A DNA stretch of 64,000 nucleotides from Mucilaginibacter jinjuensis (GCF_028596025.1 NZ_CP117167.1:4464001-4528000); one strand, 5' to 3'; positions 41,282-51,351 are shown, counted from the stretch's first letter. The notes: generated from the sequence alone by a model not told the origin. Program-made: numbers and translations.

Positions 41282-44200
41282 ATGGGAAAAACCTACTCAA
41301 AAAAGTATGTGCTTCTTTTTGCGTTCCTAATGCTTTCTATTATGGCATTTGCGCAATCCGGAAGCATCAGCGGTAAGATTGTTGATGAACACAATCAACC
41401 CCTACCCGGTGCAACAGTAACTATTAACGGCACCACCAACGGGGCCGCTGCTGACGCCGACGGTAATTATGTAATTAAAAACATAAAAGCCGGCACATAT
41501 ACTTTAACCGCAAAATTTGTTGGTTACGAAGCCGGAGTAAAAACAGTAACCGTAAACGGCGCCACAACTGCATCGTTCGGTCTGTTACCAAGCACTAAAT
41601 CATTAAACGAGGTTGTGGTTATCGGTTACGGTACACAAACACGTAAAGAAGTTACAGGCGCTATTTCAACTGTAGGTTCAAAAGACTTCCAGACAGGCAC
41701 CGTTACCTCGCCCGATCAATTGATACAAGGTAAAGTAGCCGGTGTATCTATTACTACAACCGGTGGTCAGCCAGGTGCTGGTAGCACCATCCGTATCCGC
41801 CAGGGTGCATCATTAAACGCCAGCAATGAGCCTTTAATTGTAATTGATGGTGTGCCATTGGCTCCGGGCAGAAACCCTGACGGAACTTCAAGAATTGCCG
41901 GTGTTGGTGACCCGATCAGCTTAATTGATCCTAACGATATCGAAAGCTTTACCATCCTTAAGGATGCGGCTTCAACTGCTATCTACGGTTCACGTGCATC
42001 AAACGGTGTAATTATCATTACTACCAAAAAAGGCACAAGTGGTACCCCTACTATCAATTTCAGCTCGCAAAACTCAATTGCTACAGCAACACAAAAATTA
42101 GACCTGCTATCCGGCGATCAGATCAGAGCTTATGTAAATGCTAATGGTAATGCCGCCGCTAAAGCGCTTTTAGGTACTGCCAATACTAACTGGCAGGATG
42201 AAATTTATCAAAATGCATTTGCAAGTAATGATAACCTGAGCATTTCTGGTTCAACCAAACACATGCCTTACCGCGTTTCTGTTGGTTACCTTAGCCAGGA
42301 TGGTATTTTAAAAACCGACCATATCGACCGTACTTCTGGTGCTGTTAGATTAAGCCCACGCTTTTTTAACGATGACCTTAAAATTGATGTAAACTTAAAC
42401 GGTACTTACCAGGATAGCCGCTTTGCTAATCAGGATGCTATCGGCGCTGCCGTAGCTTTCGATCCAACTCAACCCGTTTATAATTCAAAATCAAAATATA
42501 ACGGTTATACCGAGTTTTATGATGCCAACAACCTGTTAAATCCTAACGCCCCGCGTAACCCGGTTGGTTTATTAGAGGATAAACACAATGATGGCGACGC
42601 TTACAGAACTTACGGTAACGTTACCGCCGATTATCGTTTTCACTTTTTACCGCAATTACATGCTAACGTTAACTTAGGTTATGATTTGGCTAAAGGCGGC
42701 GGCAGTACTTACGTACCTGCAAATGCAGCACAATCTTTTAGCAACGGTAACCCAAATAACCTTTTCAATACAGGCGGTTTGAGTTCAGAATATCATCAAA
42801 AAACCTATAACTCGGTTTTTGAAGGTTATTTAAACTACAACAACACCTTTAAAGATATTAAGAGTAATATTAACGCTACAGCAGGTTATGGTTATTACGA
42901 TTTCCGTACCGTTAACCGCAACTTTGCAAGCTATACAGCAGCCGGAGTTCTTGTAGATGGTTCTACCCCTACTTACCCTTACGGCGAAAACCGCTATACT
43001 TTAGAATCGTACTATGGCCGTTTAATTTACACTTACAATAGCAAATATATTTTAGCAGGATCTATCCGTACAGATGGTTCATCAAGATTTTCTCCCGAAA
43101 ACCGTTGGGGTGTATTCCCTTCTGCAGCATTTACCTGGCGCATGAGCGACGAAGACTTTTTGAAAGGTTCAAAAACTTTGTCTGACTTGAAAATGCGCTT
43201 AAGCTATGGTGTAACCGGCCAGCAAGACGGTATTGATTATTATCGTTATATCCCATCTTATTACCTGAGTGATAACACTTCTAAATATCAATTTGGCAAT
43301 GGTGGAAATAGCCTTTATAACATGTATACACCAAATGCTTATGATACCAGCTTAAAATGGGAACAAACAACTGCTTATAACGCCGGTTTTGATTACGGTT
43401 TCTTAAACCAGCGCATTAGCGGTAGCATTGATTTTTACTACAAGAAAACTAAAGATCTGCTTTCGCAGGTATACTTGCCGGTTGGTACCAACTTTACCAA
43501 CTTAATTACAACCAACGTTGGTAACACCGAAACAAAAGGTGTTGAGTTTACCATTAATGCTATCCCTGTTAAAACCAAAGATTTTACCTGGAGCTTTAAC
43601 TATAACGTAGCTTATAACAACAATAAAATTACCAACCTTAGCTTAGTACCGGGTGTACAAAATGTAACAATAGCTACCGGTTCTATTTCGGGTGCTACAG
43701 GCACTACCGTGCAAGAGCATGCTGTTGGTTATGCACCATACTCGTTCTATGTTTACAAACAAGTATATGGCGCTAACGGCAAACCACTTGAAGGTGTTTA
43801 CGCCGATTTAAATGGCGATGGTATTATTAATGATAGCGACCGTTATTTATACAAAAGCCCTGCCCCTAAAGTTACTATGGGCTTCTCAACCGAGTTCGAT
43901 TATAAAAAATGGAGCTTGAGCACTGTATTACGTGCCAGTTTGGGCAACTACGTATATAACAATACAGCTTCTAACCTGGGTACCAGCCGTAACATTATTA
44001 CAACAGTGGGTACAATTGGTAATGCCAGCACAGATTATTACAACACCTTATTTACCAACAACCAATACTTATCTGATTATTACGTGCAAAATGCTTCGTT
44101 TTTACGTATGGATAACTTAGGCTTAGGTTACAACTTTGGCCATATTACCAGCAACAAGCATTTAACGTTACGCTTAAATGCCAACGTACAAAACGTATTT

Positions 44201-44308
44201 GTGATCACTAAATTCACAGGTATAGATCCGGAGATCTATAACGGTATTGACAATAAATTCTATCCACGTCCACGTACCTATACTTTAGGATTTAACCTGG
44301 GCTTTTAA
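41282..44308 (+). CDS. SusC/RagA-family TonB-linked outer membrane protein
   Basis: A 1008-residue outer membrane TonB-dependent importer. Signal peptide 1-24 (LSIMAFAQ), then a carboxypeptidase-D regulatory-like domain at 27-105 (GKIVDEHNQPLPGATVTINGTT), the TonB box/plug region from 110 (EVVVIGYGTQTRKEVTGAIS; IRIRQGASLNASNEPLIVIDG; ILKDAASTAIYGSRASNGVI), then a 22-strand barrel ending in YTLGFNLGF with the aromatic C-terminal residue. It forms a pedal-bin complex with the SusD protein that follows 18 bp downstream. The imported glycan is not shown by sequence. Confidence 0.96.
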   Translation: MGKTYSKKYVLLFAFLMLSIMAFAQSGSISGKIVDEHNQPLPGATVTINGTTNGAAADADGNYVIKNIKAGTYTLTAKFVGYEAGVKTVTVNGATTASFGLLPSTKSLNEVVVIGYGTQTRKEVTGAISTVGSKDFQTGTVTSPDQLIQGKVAGVSITTTGGQPGAGSTIRIRQGASLNASNEPLIVIDGVPLAPGRNPDGTSRIAGVGDPISLIDPNDIESFTILKDAASTAIYGSRASNGVIIITTKKGTSGTPTINFSSQNSIATATQKLDLLSGDQIRAYVNANGNAAAKALLGTANTNWQDEIYQNAFASNDNLSISGSTKHMPYRVSVGYLSQDGILKTDHIDRTSGAVRLSPRFFNDDLKIDVNLNGTYQDSRFANQDAIGAAVAFDPTQPVYNSKSKYNGYTEFYDANNLLNPNAPRNPVGLLEDKHNDGDAYRTYGNVTADYRFHFLPQLHANVNLGYDLAKGGGSTYVPANAAQSFSNGNPNNLFNTGGLSSEYHQKTYNSVFEGYLNYNNTFKDIKSNINATAGYGYYDFRTVNRNFASYTAAGVLVDGSTPTYPYGENRYTLESYYGRLIYTYNSKYILAGSIRTDGSSRFSPENRWGVFPSAAFTWRMSDEDFLKGSKTLSDLKMRLSYGVTGQQDGIDYYRYIPSYYLSDNTSKYQFGNGGNSLYNMYTPNAYDTSLKWEQTTAYNAGFDYGFLNQRISGSIDFYYKKTKDLLSQVYLPVGTNFTNLITTNVGNTETKGVEFTINAIPVKTKDFTWSFNYNVAYNNNKITNLSLVPGVQNVTIATGSISGATGTTVQEHAVGYAPYSFYVYKQVYGANGKPLEGVYADLNGDGIINDSDRYLYKSPAPKVTMGFSTEFDYKKWSLSTVLRASLGNYVYNNTASNLGTSRNIITTVGTIGNASTDYYNTLFTNNQYLSDYYVQNASFLRMDNLGLGYNFGHITSNKHLTLRLNANVQNVFVITKFTGIDPEIYNGIDNKFYPRPRTYTLGFNLGF

Positions 44309-44326
44309 TTTAACGACACAAGAGAG

Positions 44327-45916
44327 ATGAAAAATAATCTGATTAAAACTTTTATACTCGCAGCCCTGCTTACAGGTGGTTTAACCTCCTGCAAAAAAGA
44401 GCTGAACCGGGAACCAATTAATACGGCCACTGCCGATAATGTATACAGCACAGCTACGGGTTACAAACAATCATTAGCTAAAGTATACGGTGCGTATGCC
44501 TTAACAGGCAGCACCGGTTCAGGAAGCTCTGATCTGGGTGGTATTGATGCCGGTACTTCCGACTTTTTACGCCTTTACTGGAACGCACAGGAATTACCTA
44601 CCGATGAGGCCATCTGCGCCTGGAACGATGTAGGCTTGCACGACTTCCATGATATGAACTGGACATCGGGCAACACTTTCCTGAATGGTTTATACACCCG
44701 CTGCGTATACCAGATCACGGTAGCCAACTCATTTATCGCACAATCAACTGATGATAAAATAGCTGCACGTGGCTTTACAGGTGCAGATGCAGATAACATA
44801 CGCCATTACCGTGCTGAAGCCCGTTTTTTACGCGCTTTTCAATACTGGGTACTGATGGATTTATTTGCTAACCCACCATTTGTTGACGAGAACTCGCCTA
44901 TTGGTAAAGTTTACCCTGCACAAATAAGCCGTGCCAGCCTGTTTGCGTATGTAGAGTCTGAATTAAAAGCAATTGATGGCTCATTAGTTGCGGCAAAAGC
45001 AAACGAATATGGCCGTGCTGATCAGGGTGCCGAATGGGCATTACTGGCTCGTTTATATTTAAATGCCGAAGTTTATTTAGGTAGCGGCAAGGGCCGCTAT
45101 ACCGATGCCGCAACTTATGCAGCAAAAGTAATTGGTGCAGGTTATACTTTAAATACAAACTACGCTAACCTCTTTAAGGCTGATAATAACCTGAATAATC
45201 CGGAAGTAATTTTATCTATCAACTATGATGGTGTTACCGGCCAAAATTATGGCGGTACAACCTTCCTGATCAACTCATGCTTAAACGCAGCTTTAAACCC
45301 TGCAGCTTATGGTGTAGCCGGTGGTGGTTGGGGTGGTAACCGTGCGGTAAGTACACTACCAGCAACTACATTCGGTGATTACAGCGGTAATACTGATAAA
45401 CGCGCCATGTTTGCCGGACCAAAGATTGCTAATGACGATGAATCGACCTTTACTGATGGTCTTGCGGTAGTTAAATTTACCAATATGACTTCGGCAGGTG
45501 TAGCCGCACCATCGCCAAATGGTGTATTTACTTCAACAGATTTTCCATTGTTCCGCCTTGCGGAAATGTATCTGACTTATTCTGAAGCGTTGTTACGTGG
45601 CGGAACCGGTACAGCAGGCAGTGCGTTAGATGCTTATAATAAAGTACGTGCACGTGCTTATGGTAATACCAACGGTAATGTAACTTCGGTTGCACTAAAC
45701 GACATCTTAGCCGAACGTAGCCGTGAGTTGTATTTTGAGGCAGTACGTCGTACAGACTTAATCCGTTTCGGTCAGTTTTATGGTGATAACTACAAATGGC
45801 CTTGGAAAGGTGGCGTGGCAGCAGGCCGTGCGGTTGAATCATTCCGTACCATTTACCCTATCCCTGCACCAGATTTGAGCGCTAACCCTAACTTGAAACA
45901 AAACCAAGGATATTAA
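44327..45916 (+). CDS. SusD/RagB-family glycan-binding lipoprotein
   Basis: A 529-residue surface lipoprotein that caps the SusC barrel and binds the oligosaccharide. Lipobox TSC (Cys 23) in GGLTSCKKELNRE, with the TPR-like helices of the family throughout (YRAEARFLRAFQYWVLMDLFANPPFV; LFRLAEMYLTYSEALLRGG; ILAERSRELYFEAVRRTDLIRFG). The C terminus ends LSANPNLKQNQGY, a usual SusD ending. Linked to susC by 18 bp, so co-transcribed. Specific sugar-contact residues cannot be assigned. Confidence 0.95.
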   Translation: MKNNLIKTFILAALLTGGLTSCKKELNREPINTATADNVYSTATGYKQSLAKVYGAYALTGSTGSGSSDLGGIDAGTSDFLRLYWNAQELPTDEAICAWNDVGLHDFHDMNWTSGNTFLNGLYTRCVYQITVANSFIAQSTDDKIAARGFTGADADNIRHYRAEARFLRAFQYWVLMDLFANPPFVDENSPIGKVYPAQISRASLFAYVESELKAIDGSLVAAKANEYGRADQGAEWALLARLYLNAEVYLGSGKGRYTDAATYAAKVIGAGYTLNTNYANLFKADNNLNNPEVILSINYDGVTGQNYGGTTFLINSCLNAALNPAAYGVAGGGWGGNRAVSTLPATTFGDYSGNTDKRAMFAGPKIANDDESTFTDGLAVVKFTNMTSAGVAAPSPNGVFTSTDFPLFRLAEMYLTYSEALLRGGTGTAGSALDAYNKVRARAYGNTNGNVTSVALNDILAERSRELYFEAVRRTDLIRFGQFYGDNYKWPWKGGVAAGRAVESFRTIYPIPAPDLSANPNLKQNQGY

Positions 45917-45922
45917 TAATTG

Positions 45923-45942
45923 CCGGCCGCTTAGGCGGCCGG
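45923..45942 (+). terminator. GC hairpin between susD and susE
   Basis: An 8-bp perfect GC stem (ccggccgc/gcggccgg, loop ttag) 7 bases after the susD stop. No T-run follows. It is more likely an attenuator or 3'-end stabiliser that lowers susE relative to susCD than a complete terminator. Confidence 0.5.
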
Positions 45943-45967
45943 TTAACCAATTTATATAACTCATTTT

Positions 45968-46999
45968 ATGATGAAAAGATATTTACATACAGTTTTAGCA
46001 GCAGGCTGCGTTTCGCTGCTGATGCTGGCATCCTGCAAAAAGGATGAAACCAAACTTGTGGCCGACCCAGCCAACGCCAAAGGCGGCACACTTGCTGCAT
46101 CGGCCAGTACATTGGTATTAACCAAGGCTACCGAAACTACTACAGCAGTTACTTTCACAGTTACACAACCAAGCTTTGGTTACCCTGCTGCCCCTACCAA
46201 TACATTACAGCTTGATGTGAGCGGCGATAACTTTGCTGCTCCTAAAGAAGTTGTACTGGCTGCAAAAGCAGGCTCAGTAGTTTATACCGGTTTAGATTTT
46301 AATGCCCTTGCATTATCATTAAATATGAAAACCGGTGTTGCAGCGCCAATGCAGGTGCGTGTAAAATCACAGATCTCTACAGCAGTTGCGCCAGTATATT
46401 CAAATGTGGTAACGGTAACTGTTACGCCTTACCCATTAATATCTTATGTATACGTACCGGGCGCTTACCAGGGCTGGAATCCGGCTACTGCTGATAGCTT
46501 AAAATCGGCTACAGGTAATGGCGTATACACCGGTATTATCAACTTTGTAGGTACTGATCTTACTTATAAAATTACAACTGCCAAAAACTGGAACACTGCC
46601 TATGGCGATGCAGGTAGTGGCGCAGTAAGCACTACTGCCAGCAGTAACTTAACTGCACCGGCCGTTGGCAATACCCAACTGGTACTTGATGAGAACAAAA
46701 ACACCCTGACCATGAAAGCATACCAGATCAGCATTATTGGTGACGGTGCACTTGGTTGGGATGCCGGCGACGATATTGACATGACCTTTAACAATGGCAC
46801 CCAGACCTGGAGCGGCACTGCTACATTAAAGGCTTCGGGCAGTATTAAATTCAGGTTAAACCACGCCTGGGATACCAGTTATGGTGGTGCCAATGGTGTA
46901 GCAAGTACTACCGCAGGCAATATTGCGATACCTGCCGATGGTAAATACCTGGTTACCTTTAGCGAGGCAACCCTTACTTATACCCTAACTAAACAATAA
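45968..46999 (+). CDS. SusE/SusF-like surface glycan-binding lipoprotein
   Basis: A 343-residue lipoprotein (LLMLASCKKDETK, Cys 23) of the SusE/SusF group. Residues 30-165 form the N-terminal SusE domain with Ig-like repeats. Two starch-binding CBM-like modules follow: about 165-250 (YVYVPGAYQGWNPATADSLKS; TYKITTAKNWNTAYGDAG) and 250-343 (ISIIGDGALGWDAGDDIDMTFN; KFRLNHAWDTSYGG). The repeated pattern points to alpha-glucan or similar binding, which fits an alpha-glucan role for the locus, though SusE homologs occur in other loci too. Two adjacent ATG codons are possible starts. Confidence 0.9.
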   Translation: MMKRYLHTVLAAGCVSLLMLASCKKDETKLVADPANAKGGTLAASASTLVLTKATETTTAVTFTVTQPSFGYPAAPTNTLQLDVSGDNFAAPKEVVLAAKAGSVVYTGLDFNALALSLNMKTGVAAPMQVRVKSQISTAVAPVYSNVVTVTVTPYPLISYVYVPGAYQGWNPATADSLKSATGNGVYTGIINFVGTDLTYKITTAKNWNTAYGDAGSGAVSTTASSNLTAPAVGNTQLVLDENKNTLTMKAYQISIIGDGALGWDAGDDIDMTFNNGTQTWSGTATLKASGSIKFRLNHAWDTSYGGANGVASTTAGNIAIPADGKYLVTFSEATLTYTLTKQ

Positions 47000-47030
47000 A
47001 ATATTGATTAGGATTGTAGATTGATTGATT

Positions 47031-47064
47031 AAAAACCGCCTCCCTGAGAAGAGGCGGTTTTTTT
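47031..47064 (+). terminator. Terminator of the susCDE operon
   Basis: A 12-bp perfect stem (aaaaaccgcctc/gaggcggttttt) with an 8-base loop, followed by T. Confidence 0.9.
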
Positions 47065-47100
47065 GTAGGGAAAATTTGATAATAATTATAAAACCTAATT

Positions 47101-47176
47101 TGTCATCCAGTCCGAAGGACTCCTTTGGAGAGCTACAGCGAAGGATCTTCTTCAATTAATATTAATTCGTCGCTCC
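47101..47176. repeat. Degenerate palindromic-family element
   Basis: The sequence tgtcatccagtccgaaggactcctttggag... contains the family end word tgtcat and an inner hairpin (gtccgaaggac). It is truncated, with no matching right arm. Confidence 0.45.
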
Positions 47177-47209
47177 TACTCACTAATTCACAACTCAATA
47201 ACTATTTTG

Positions 47210-47292
47210 GGCGTTTCCCTACGGGCCGGGCTTTACGTTCATACGCCTGCAGGCCTTACACACAGGCCGGTATCCACTTCAATCCCTAACGC
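47210..47292. repeat. 83-bp dispersed intergenic repeat, copy 2
   Basis: It matches 2740-2822 ungapped at about 72 of 82 positions. The neighbouring sequences differ, so the repeat boundaries are fairly sharp. Non-coding. Confidence 0.75.
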
Positions 47293-47321
47293 AAACTTCA
47301 AGCATTGTAAATCCTTGCCAC

Positions 47322-47349
47322 AAAAAAAGCCCGCTACTAAGCGGGCTTT
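47322..47349 (-). terminator. Terminator of gltA
   Basis: A 10-bp stem (aaagcccgct/agcgggcttt, 4-base loop) with a T-run on the minus strand from the seven A at 47322-47328. Confidence 0.85.
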
Positions 47350-47371
47350 CCATTTATATCATTAACAGCAA

Positions 47372-48658
47372 TTATCTGCTGCTGATGTCTTTGTAATCTC
47401 TGTCGCTTACACCAACATAAATTTGACGAGGACGACCAATTGGCTCTTTATTAGTCTTCATCTCTTTCCATTGTGCAATCCAGCCTGGTAGGCGGCCTAA
47501 AGCGAATAATACGGTAAACATTTCGGTAGGGAAACCTAATGCACGGTAAATGATACCTGAGTAAAAATCAACGTTAGGATAAAGTTTACGCTCTACAAAG
47601 TATGGATCTTTCAGGGCTACTTCTTCCAGCTTTTTAGCAATCTCCAACACTTCATCGTTAACACCCAATTTTTCCAGGATATCGTCACATGCTTTTTTGA
47701 TGATCTTGGCACGTGGGTCAAAGTTCTTATATACACGGTGACCGAAACCCATCAGGCGGAACGGATCATTTTTGTCTTTAGCTTTGGCAATCCATTTATC
47801 GGTATCACCACCATCAGCCTTAATTTTCTCAAGCATTTCAATCACCGCCTGGTTAGCACCACCGTGAAGTGGGCCCCAAAGTGCAGATATACCTGCCGAG
47901 ATAGAAGCATAAAGGTTAGCATCAGACGAACCTACGATACGCACAGTTGAGGTAGAGCAGTTTTGCTCATGATCTGCGTGCAAGATCAGTAATTTATTCA
48001 TGGCATCAACCACAACCGGATCTACCACATACTCTTCGGTAATTTCACCAAAGGTCATGTGCATAAAGTTGGTTACATAATCGTGCTTATTTTGCGGGTA
48101 AGTTACCGGGTGCCCTAATGACTTTTTGTGAATCCATGAAACCAGGGTACTCATTTTAGCAATCAGCTTAATGATCTCCAGGTTTACTTCTTCATTAGTT
48201 AAGCCCTGCTTAAGCGACTCGGGGTTAAAAGCGGCTAAAGCACCGATTAATGAAGAAAGTTGCCCCATTGGGTGCGATTTTGACGGGAAACCATCAAAAA
48301 ATTTCTTCATATCCTCGTGTACCAGTGTGTGGCGGCTTATCTGGAATTCAAAATCTGCAAGCTGTTCTTTATTGGGTAGTTCGCCATAGATTAATAAGTA
48401 GGCAACCTCAATAAATGTTGATTTCTCGGCTAATTGTTCAATTGGGTAACCACGGTATTTAAGGATACCCAGTTCACCATCTAAAAAAGTGATAGCGCTT
48501 TTGGTAGCGCCGGTATTTTTATAACCAATATCTAAAGTAACATAACCGGTTTGGTCCCTAAGCTTCGAAATATCAATACCCTTTTCGTGCTCGGTACCCT
48601 CTATAACAGGAAGATCAATAACCTGATCACCAATTTTTAGCTGTGCATTTTCTGACAT
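47372..48658 (-). CDS. gltA: citrate synthase
   Basis: A 428-residue type II citrate synthase that condenses oxaloacetate and acetyl-CoA at the entry of the TCA cycle. Family segments: LRDQTGYVTLDIGYKNTGA, the GILKYRGYPIEQLAEKSTF substrate loop, LHADHEQNCSTSTVRIVGSS with the catalytic His, LWGPLHGGANQAVIEML, and MGFGHRVYKNFDPRAKI with the second His. The ATG at 48658 (MSENAQLKIG) is chosen because the ORF extension to 48691 overlaps the predicted -7 box TACATTTG (minus strand). Monocistronic. Confidence 0.95.
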   Translation of the reverse strand: MSENAQLKIGDQVIDLPVIEGTEHEKGIDISKLRDQTGYVTLDIGYKNTGATKSAITFLDGELGILKYRGYPIEQLAEKSTFIEVAYLLIYGELPNKEQLADFEFQISRHTLVHEDMKKFFDGFPSKSHPMGQLSSLIGALAAFNPESLKQGLTNEEVNLEIIKLIAKMSTLVSWIHKKSLGHPVTYPQNKHDYVTNFMHMTFGEITEEYVVDPVVVDAMNKLLILHADHEQNCSTSTVRIVGSSDANLYASISAGISALWGPLHGGANQAVIEMLEKIKADGGDTDKWIAKAKDKNDPFRLMGFGHRVYKNFDPRAKIIKKACDDILEKLGVNDEVLEIAKKLEEVALKDPYFVERKLYPNVDFYSGIIYRALGFPTEMFTVLFALGRLPGWIAQWKEMKTNKEPIGRPRQIYVGVSDRDYKDISSR

Positions 48659-48688
48659 AGAAATATAGAAGTATAATTGTGTCTTACG

Positions 48689-48696
48689 CAAATGTA
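48689..48696 (-). promoter_or_regulatory. Promoter -7 element of gltA
   Basis: The minus strand reads TACATTTG, a perfect consensus. It overlaps the codons of the longer upstream ORF extension, which argues against that start. Confidence 0.6.
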
Positions 48697-48791
48697 GTTT
48701 AAATCTGCGTATTATAAGCCGCTAAGGTAAGGTGTGTTTGTAAATTGTTTATGTATTTAACAACATTTTTTCGTCAAAAAGAGAGCTGGCG

Positions 48792-48890
48792 CTAATTAGC
48801 TAATTTGTCAATTCGGCAATTTGTCAATTAAAACTCCATTTACTGATGATTTTTCATTACCAAATTGACAAATTAGCTAATTGCCAAATT
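48792..48890. repeat. Word-repeat hairpin ahead of the permease stop
   Basis: Left words (attagctaatttgtcaattcggcaatttgtcaatt) and right words (aaattgacaaattagctaattgcc) are inverted copies of each other, separated by about 31 bases. They match words at 29013-29100. The right end abuts the permease stop codon. Confidence 0.65.
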
Positions 48891-50148
48891 AATTCGATCT
48901 TATCGCTTCCACCGGATCAAGCTTTGAGGCAAAATAAGCCGGTACAATACCCGAGATGATACCGATAGCTACGGATGTACTTATACCAACTATGATATTT
49001 TTAATATCGAGTACAATCTTCATACCGATAGCAGCCTTTATACCTAATGTACCGAGGTAAACTAATCCGAGGCCTATAATCCCTCCCAAAAGGCATAACA
49101 CAATAGCTTCTATCAAGAATTGCAGCAATATAAAGTAGTTTTTAGCACCCAGGGATTTCTGGATCCCGATAATCGGCGTACGCTCTTTAACTGACACGAA
49201 CATAATATTGGCAATACCGAACCCGCCTACCAGTATCGAGAAGCTTCCGATAATTAACCCGGCAATATTAACAACAGCAAACAAGGTATCGAGCTGGTTA
49301 GAAAGTATGGTTGTTTTGTTGAGCGAGAAATCATCTTCTTGTTGTGGGCCAAGCCTGTGGATAGAGCGCATTAAGCCTTTCAATTCGCTTTCTACCTCCA
49401 CATCAGTAAGTCCGGGTTTGCCTTTAACTACAATTTGAGGCCCGTATTTATCGCTTTGAATGTCCATTAAATTACGGGCAAAGTTCAATGGCACCTGGAT
49501 TACCTTATCATCAGAGATCCCTAAAATATCATCGCCCTCTTTGGTGTATACGCCAATTATAGTAACGTATCGGCCCATAATTTTTATCTTCTTCCCTAAG
49601 CCATCTCCGCCCGGGAAAAGGTTATCAGCAACATCGGCACCAATAATGGCAACCGGTGCACCGGTTTTCGATTCCATATCGGTAAAGTAACGGCCTGTAG
49701 AAAAATCGAAGTTCCAGGTTTTATCATGGTCTTGCGATGCAGCCCAGATACTTACGCCCTGTATGGTATTACTGCCATATTTAACGGTACGGCCATCAAC
49801 ACTAACCTCATAAGAGATACCGTAAGCAGTTTGGCTGCGTCTTTGCAGTTCGGCAAAATCGCGCAGGCTTGGCGATGGGCGTTGCAGGTATTTCCACCAC
49901 GGGAAATCTTCGCCGCCTATCCAGGGCCATTTTTGTACGTATATACTATTACTACCCAATTTATTAACACTTTGCTGCAGGTTGTTTCGCAGCGTATCAA
50001 CCGCCGAAAATACAGCAATAATGGTAAAAATACCGATGGTTACACCCAGTAATGATAGCAGGGTGCGCAGCTTATTTTGCCTCAGTGCATCAAAGGCAAA
50101 TAAAAAGCTCTCTCTAAATAGTTTTAAAAATATCATACTTTGTAACAT
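48889..50148 (-). CDS. ABC transporter permease (MacB/FtsX family, single domain)
   Basis: A 419-residue MacB-like permease: first helix at about 26-46 (RTLLSLLGVTIGIFTIIAVFSAVDTL), a periplasmic MacB_PCD domain at 50-280, and FtsX helices at about 295-320, 345-370 and 385-410 (VKERTPIIGIQKSLGAKNYFIL is the conserved coupling segment). Two start codons, at 50148 and 50136, are possible. Such permeases export lipoproteins, peptides or drugs with a LolD/MacB ATPase. The only ATPase of this class in the window is at 56192-56908, 6 kb away, and it may be its partner. Confidence 0.9.
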   Translation of the reverse strand: MLQSMIFLKLFRESFLFAFDALRQNKLRTLLSLLGVTIGIFTIIAVFSAVDTLRNNLQQSVNKLGSNSIYVQKWPWIGGEDFPWWKYLQRPSPSLRDFAELQRRSQTAYGISYEVSVDGRTVKYGSNTIQGVSIWAASQDHDKTWNFDFSTGRYFTDMESKTGAPVAIIGADVADNLFPGGDGLGKKIKIMGRYVTIIGVYTKEGDDILGISDDKVIQVPLNFARNLMDIQSDKYGPQIVVKGKPGLTDVEVESELKGLMRSIHRLGPQQEDDFSLNKTTILSNQLDTLFAVVNIAGLIIGSFSILVGGFGIANIMFVSVKERTPIIGIQKSLGAKNYFILLQFLIEAIVLCLLGGIIGLGLVYLGTLGIKAAIGMKIVLDIKNIIVGISTSVAIGIISGIVPAYFASKLDPVEAIRSN

Positions 50149-50260
50149 TTAGACCGCGCCGCTGTTATTAGGTTACAGATTTAGAAAAATTTATTATCAG
50201 CCTTTTAAACCGTTGTAAACCAGTGCATTTTTTTAACATATAATATTACTTAATTATTTG

Positions 50261-50268
50261 TAAATTTG
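50261..50268 (+). promoter_or_regulatory. Promoter -7 element of queA
   Basis: TAAATTTG, a perfect -7 consensus 26 bases before the queA ATG. The -33 region is weak. Confidence 0.5.
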
Positions 50269-50293
50269 CGCGCTTAATTTATACCCGTATAAA

Positions 50294-51343
50294 ATGAAAT
50301 TATCCCAGTTTAAATTTAATTTACCAGAATCATTAGTAGCACATACACCTGCAGCAACTCGCGATGAGGCACGCTTAATGGTTTTACACCGCGATTCTGG
50401 TAAAATTGAACATAAAATATTTAAAGACGTTCTGGATTACTTCGACAATAAAGACGTAATGATCCTTAACAATACCAAAGTTTTCCCTGCCCGTATGTAC
50501 GGTAACAAAGAGAAAACCGGTGCCACTATCGAAGTTTTCTTATTACGCGAATTAAACAAAGAGCTTAGATTATGGGACGTATTAGTTGACCCAGCCCGTA
50601 AAATCCGCGTTGGTAATAAACTTTACTTTGGCGATGACGATTTACTGGTTGCCGAGGTTGTTGATAACACAACTTCACGTGGCCGTACCATCCGCTTCCT
50701 GTTTGATGGTACTGACGAAGAATTCCGTCGCAACATTGAGATCCTGGGTGAAACACCGCTTCCAAAATACATTAAACGTAAAGCTACTGCCGAAGATAAA
50801 GAGCGCTACCAAACCATTTTCGCTAAAAACGAAGGTGCGGTTGCTGCCCCTACCGCTGGTTTACACTTTAGCCGCGAGCTAATGAAACGCCTTGAACTTA
50901 AAGGTGTTGAATTTGCTGAAGTTACTTTACACGTTGGTTTAGGAACCTTCCGTCCGGTTGAGGTTGAGGATTTAACCAAACACAAAATGGATTCTGAGCA
51001 ATTCATTATTGAAGAAAAACAAGCTGCGATTGTAAACAGGGCTATTGAAGGTAAACATCGCGTTTGCGCCGTGGGTACTACTTCAATGCGTACTATCGAA
51101 TCGGCCGTATCTGCTAACAAAACCTTAAAAGCGGCTAACGACTGGACCAGCAAGTTTATCTTCCCTCCTTACGATTTCAGCATTGCTAACTCAATGATCA
51201 CCAACTTCCACACACCAGAATCAACATTATTAATGATGATCTCGGCATTTGGCGGCTACGAAAACGTAATGAACGCTTATGAAGTTGCTGTAAAAGAGAA
51301 ATACCGTTTCTACAGCTACGGTGATGCTATGCTGATTATCTAA
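50294..51343 (+). CDS. queA: S-adenosylmethionine:tRNA ribosyltransferase-isomerase
   Basis: A 349-residue enzyme of queuosine biosynthesis that transfers the ribosyl part of SAM to 7-aminomethyl-7-deazaguanine in tRNA, forming epoxyqueuosine. Conserved segments: FNLPESLVAHTPA, ILNNTKVFPARMYGNKEKTGATIEVFLLREL, AAPTAGLHFSRELM, EVTLHVGLGTFRPV and NFHTPESTLLMMISAF. The length is that of the family. It has a good promoter, a strong terminator and no operon partner. No preQ1 riboswitch-like structure is evident in the short leader. Confidence 0.95.
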   Translation: MKLSQFKFNLPESLVAHTPAATRDEARLMVLHRDSGKIEHKIFKDVLDYFDNKDVMILNNTKVFPARMYGNKEKTGATIEVFLLRELNKELRLWDVLVDPARKIRVGNKLYFGDDDLLVAEVVDNTTSRGRTIRFLFDGTDEEFRRNIEILGETPLPKYIKRKATAEDKERYQTIFAKNEGAVAAPTAGLHFSRELMKRLELKGVEFAEVTLHVGLGTFRPVEVEDLTKHKMDSEQFIIEEKQAAIVNRAIEGKHRVCAVGTTSMRTIESAVSANKTLKAANDWTSKFIFPPYDFSIANSMITNFHTPESTLLMMISAFGGYENVMNAYEVAVKEKYRFYSYGDAMLII

Positions 51344-51351
51344 TTTTAGAT

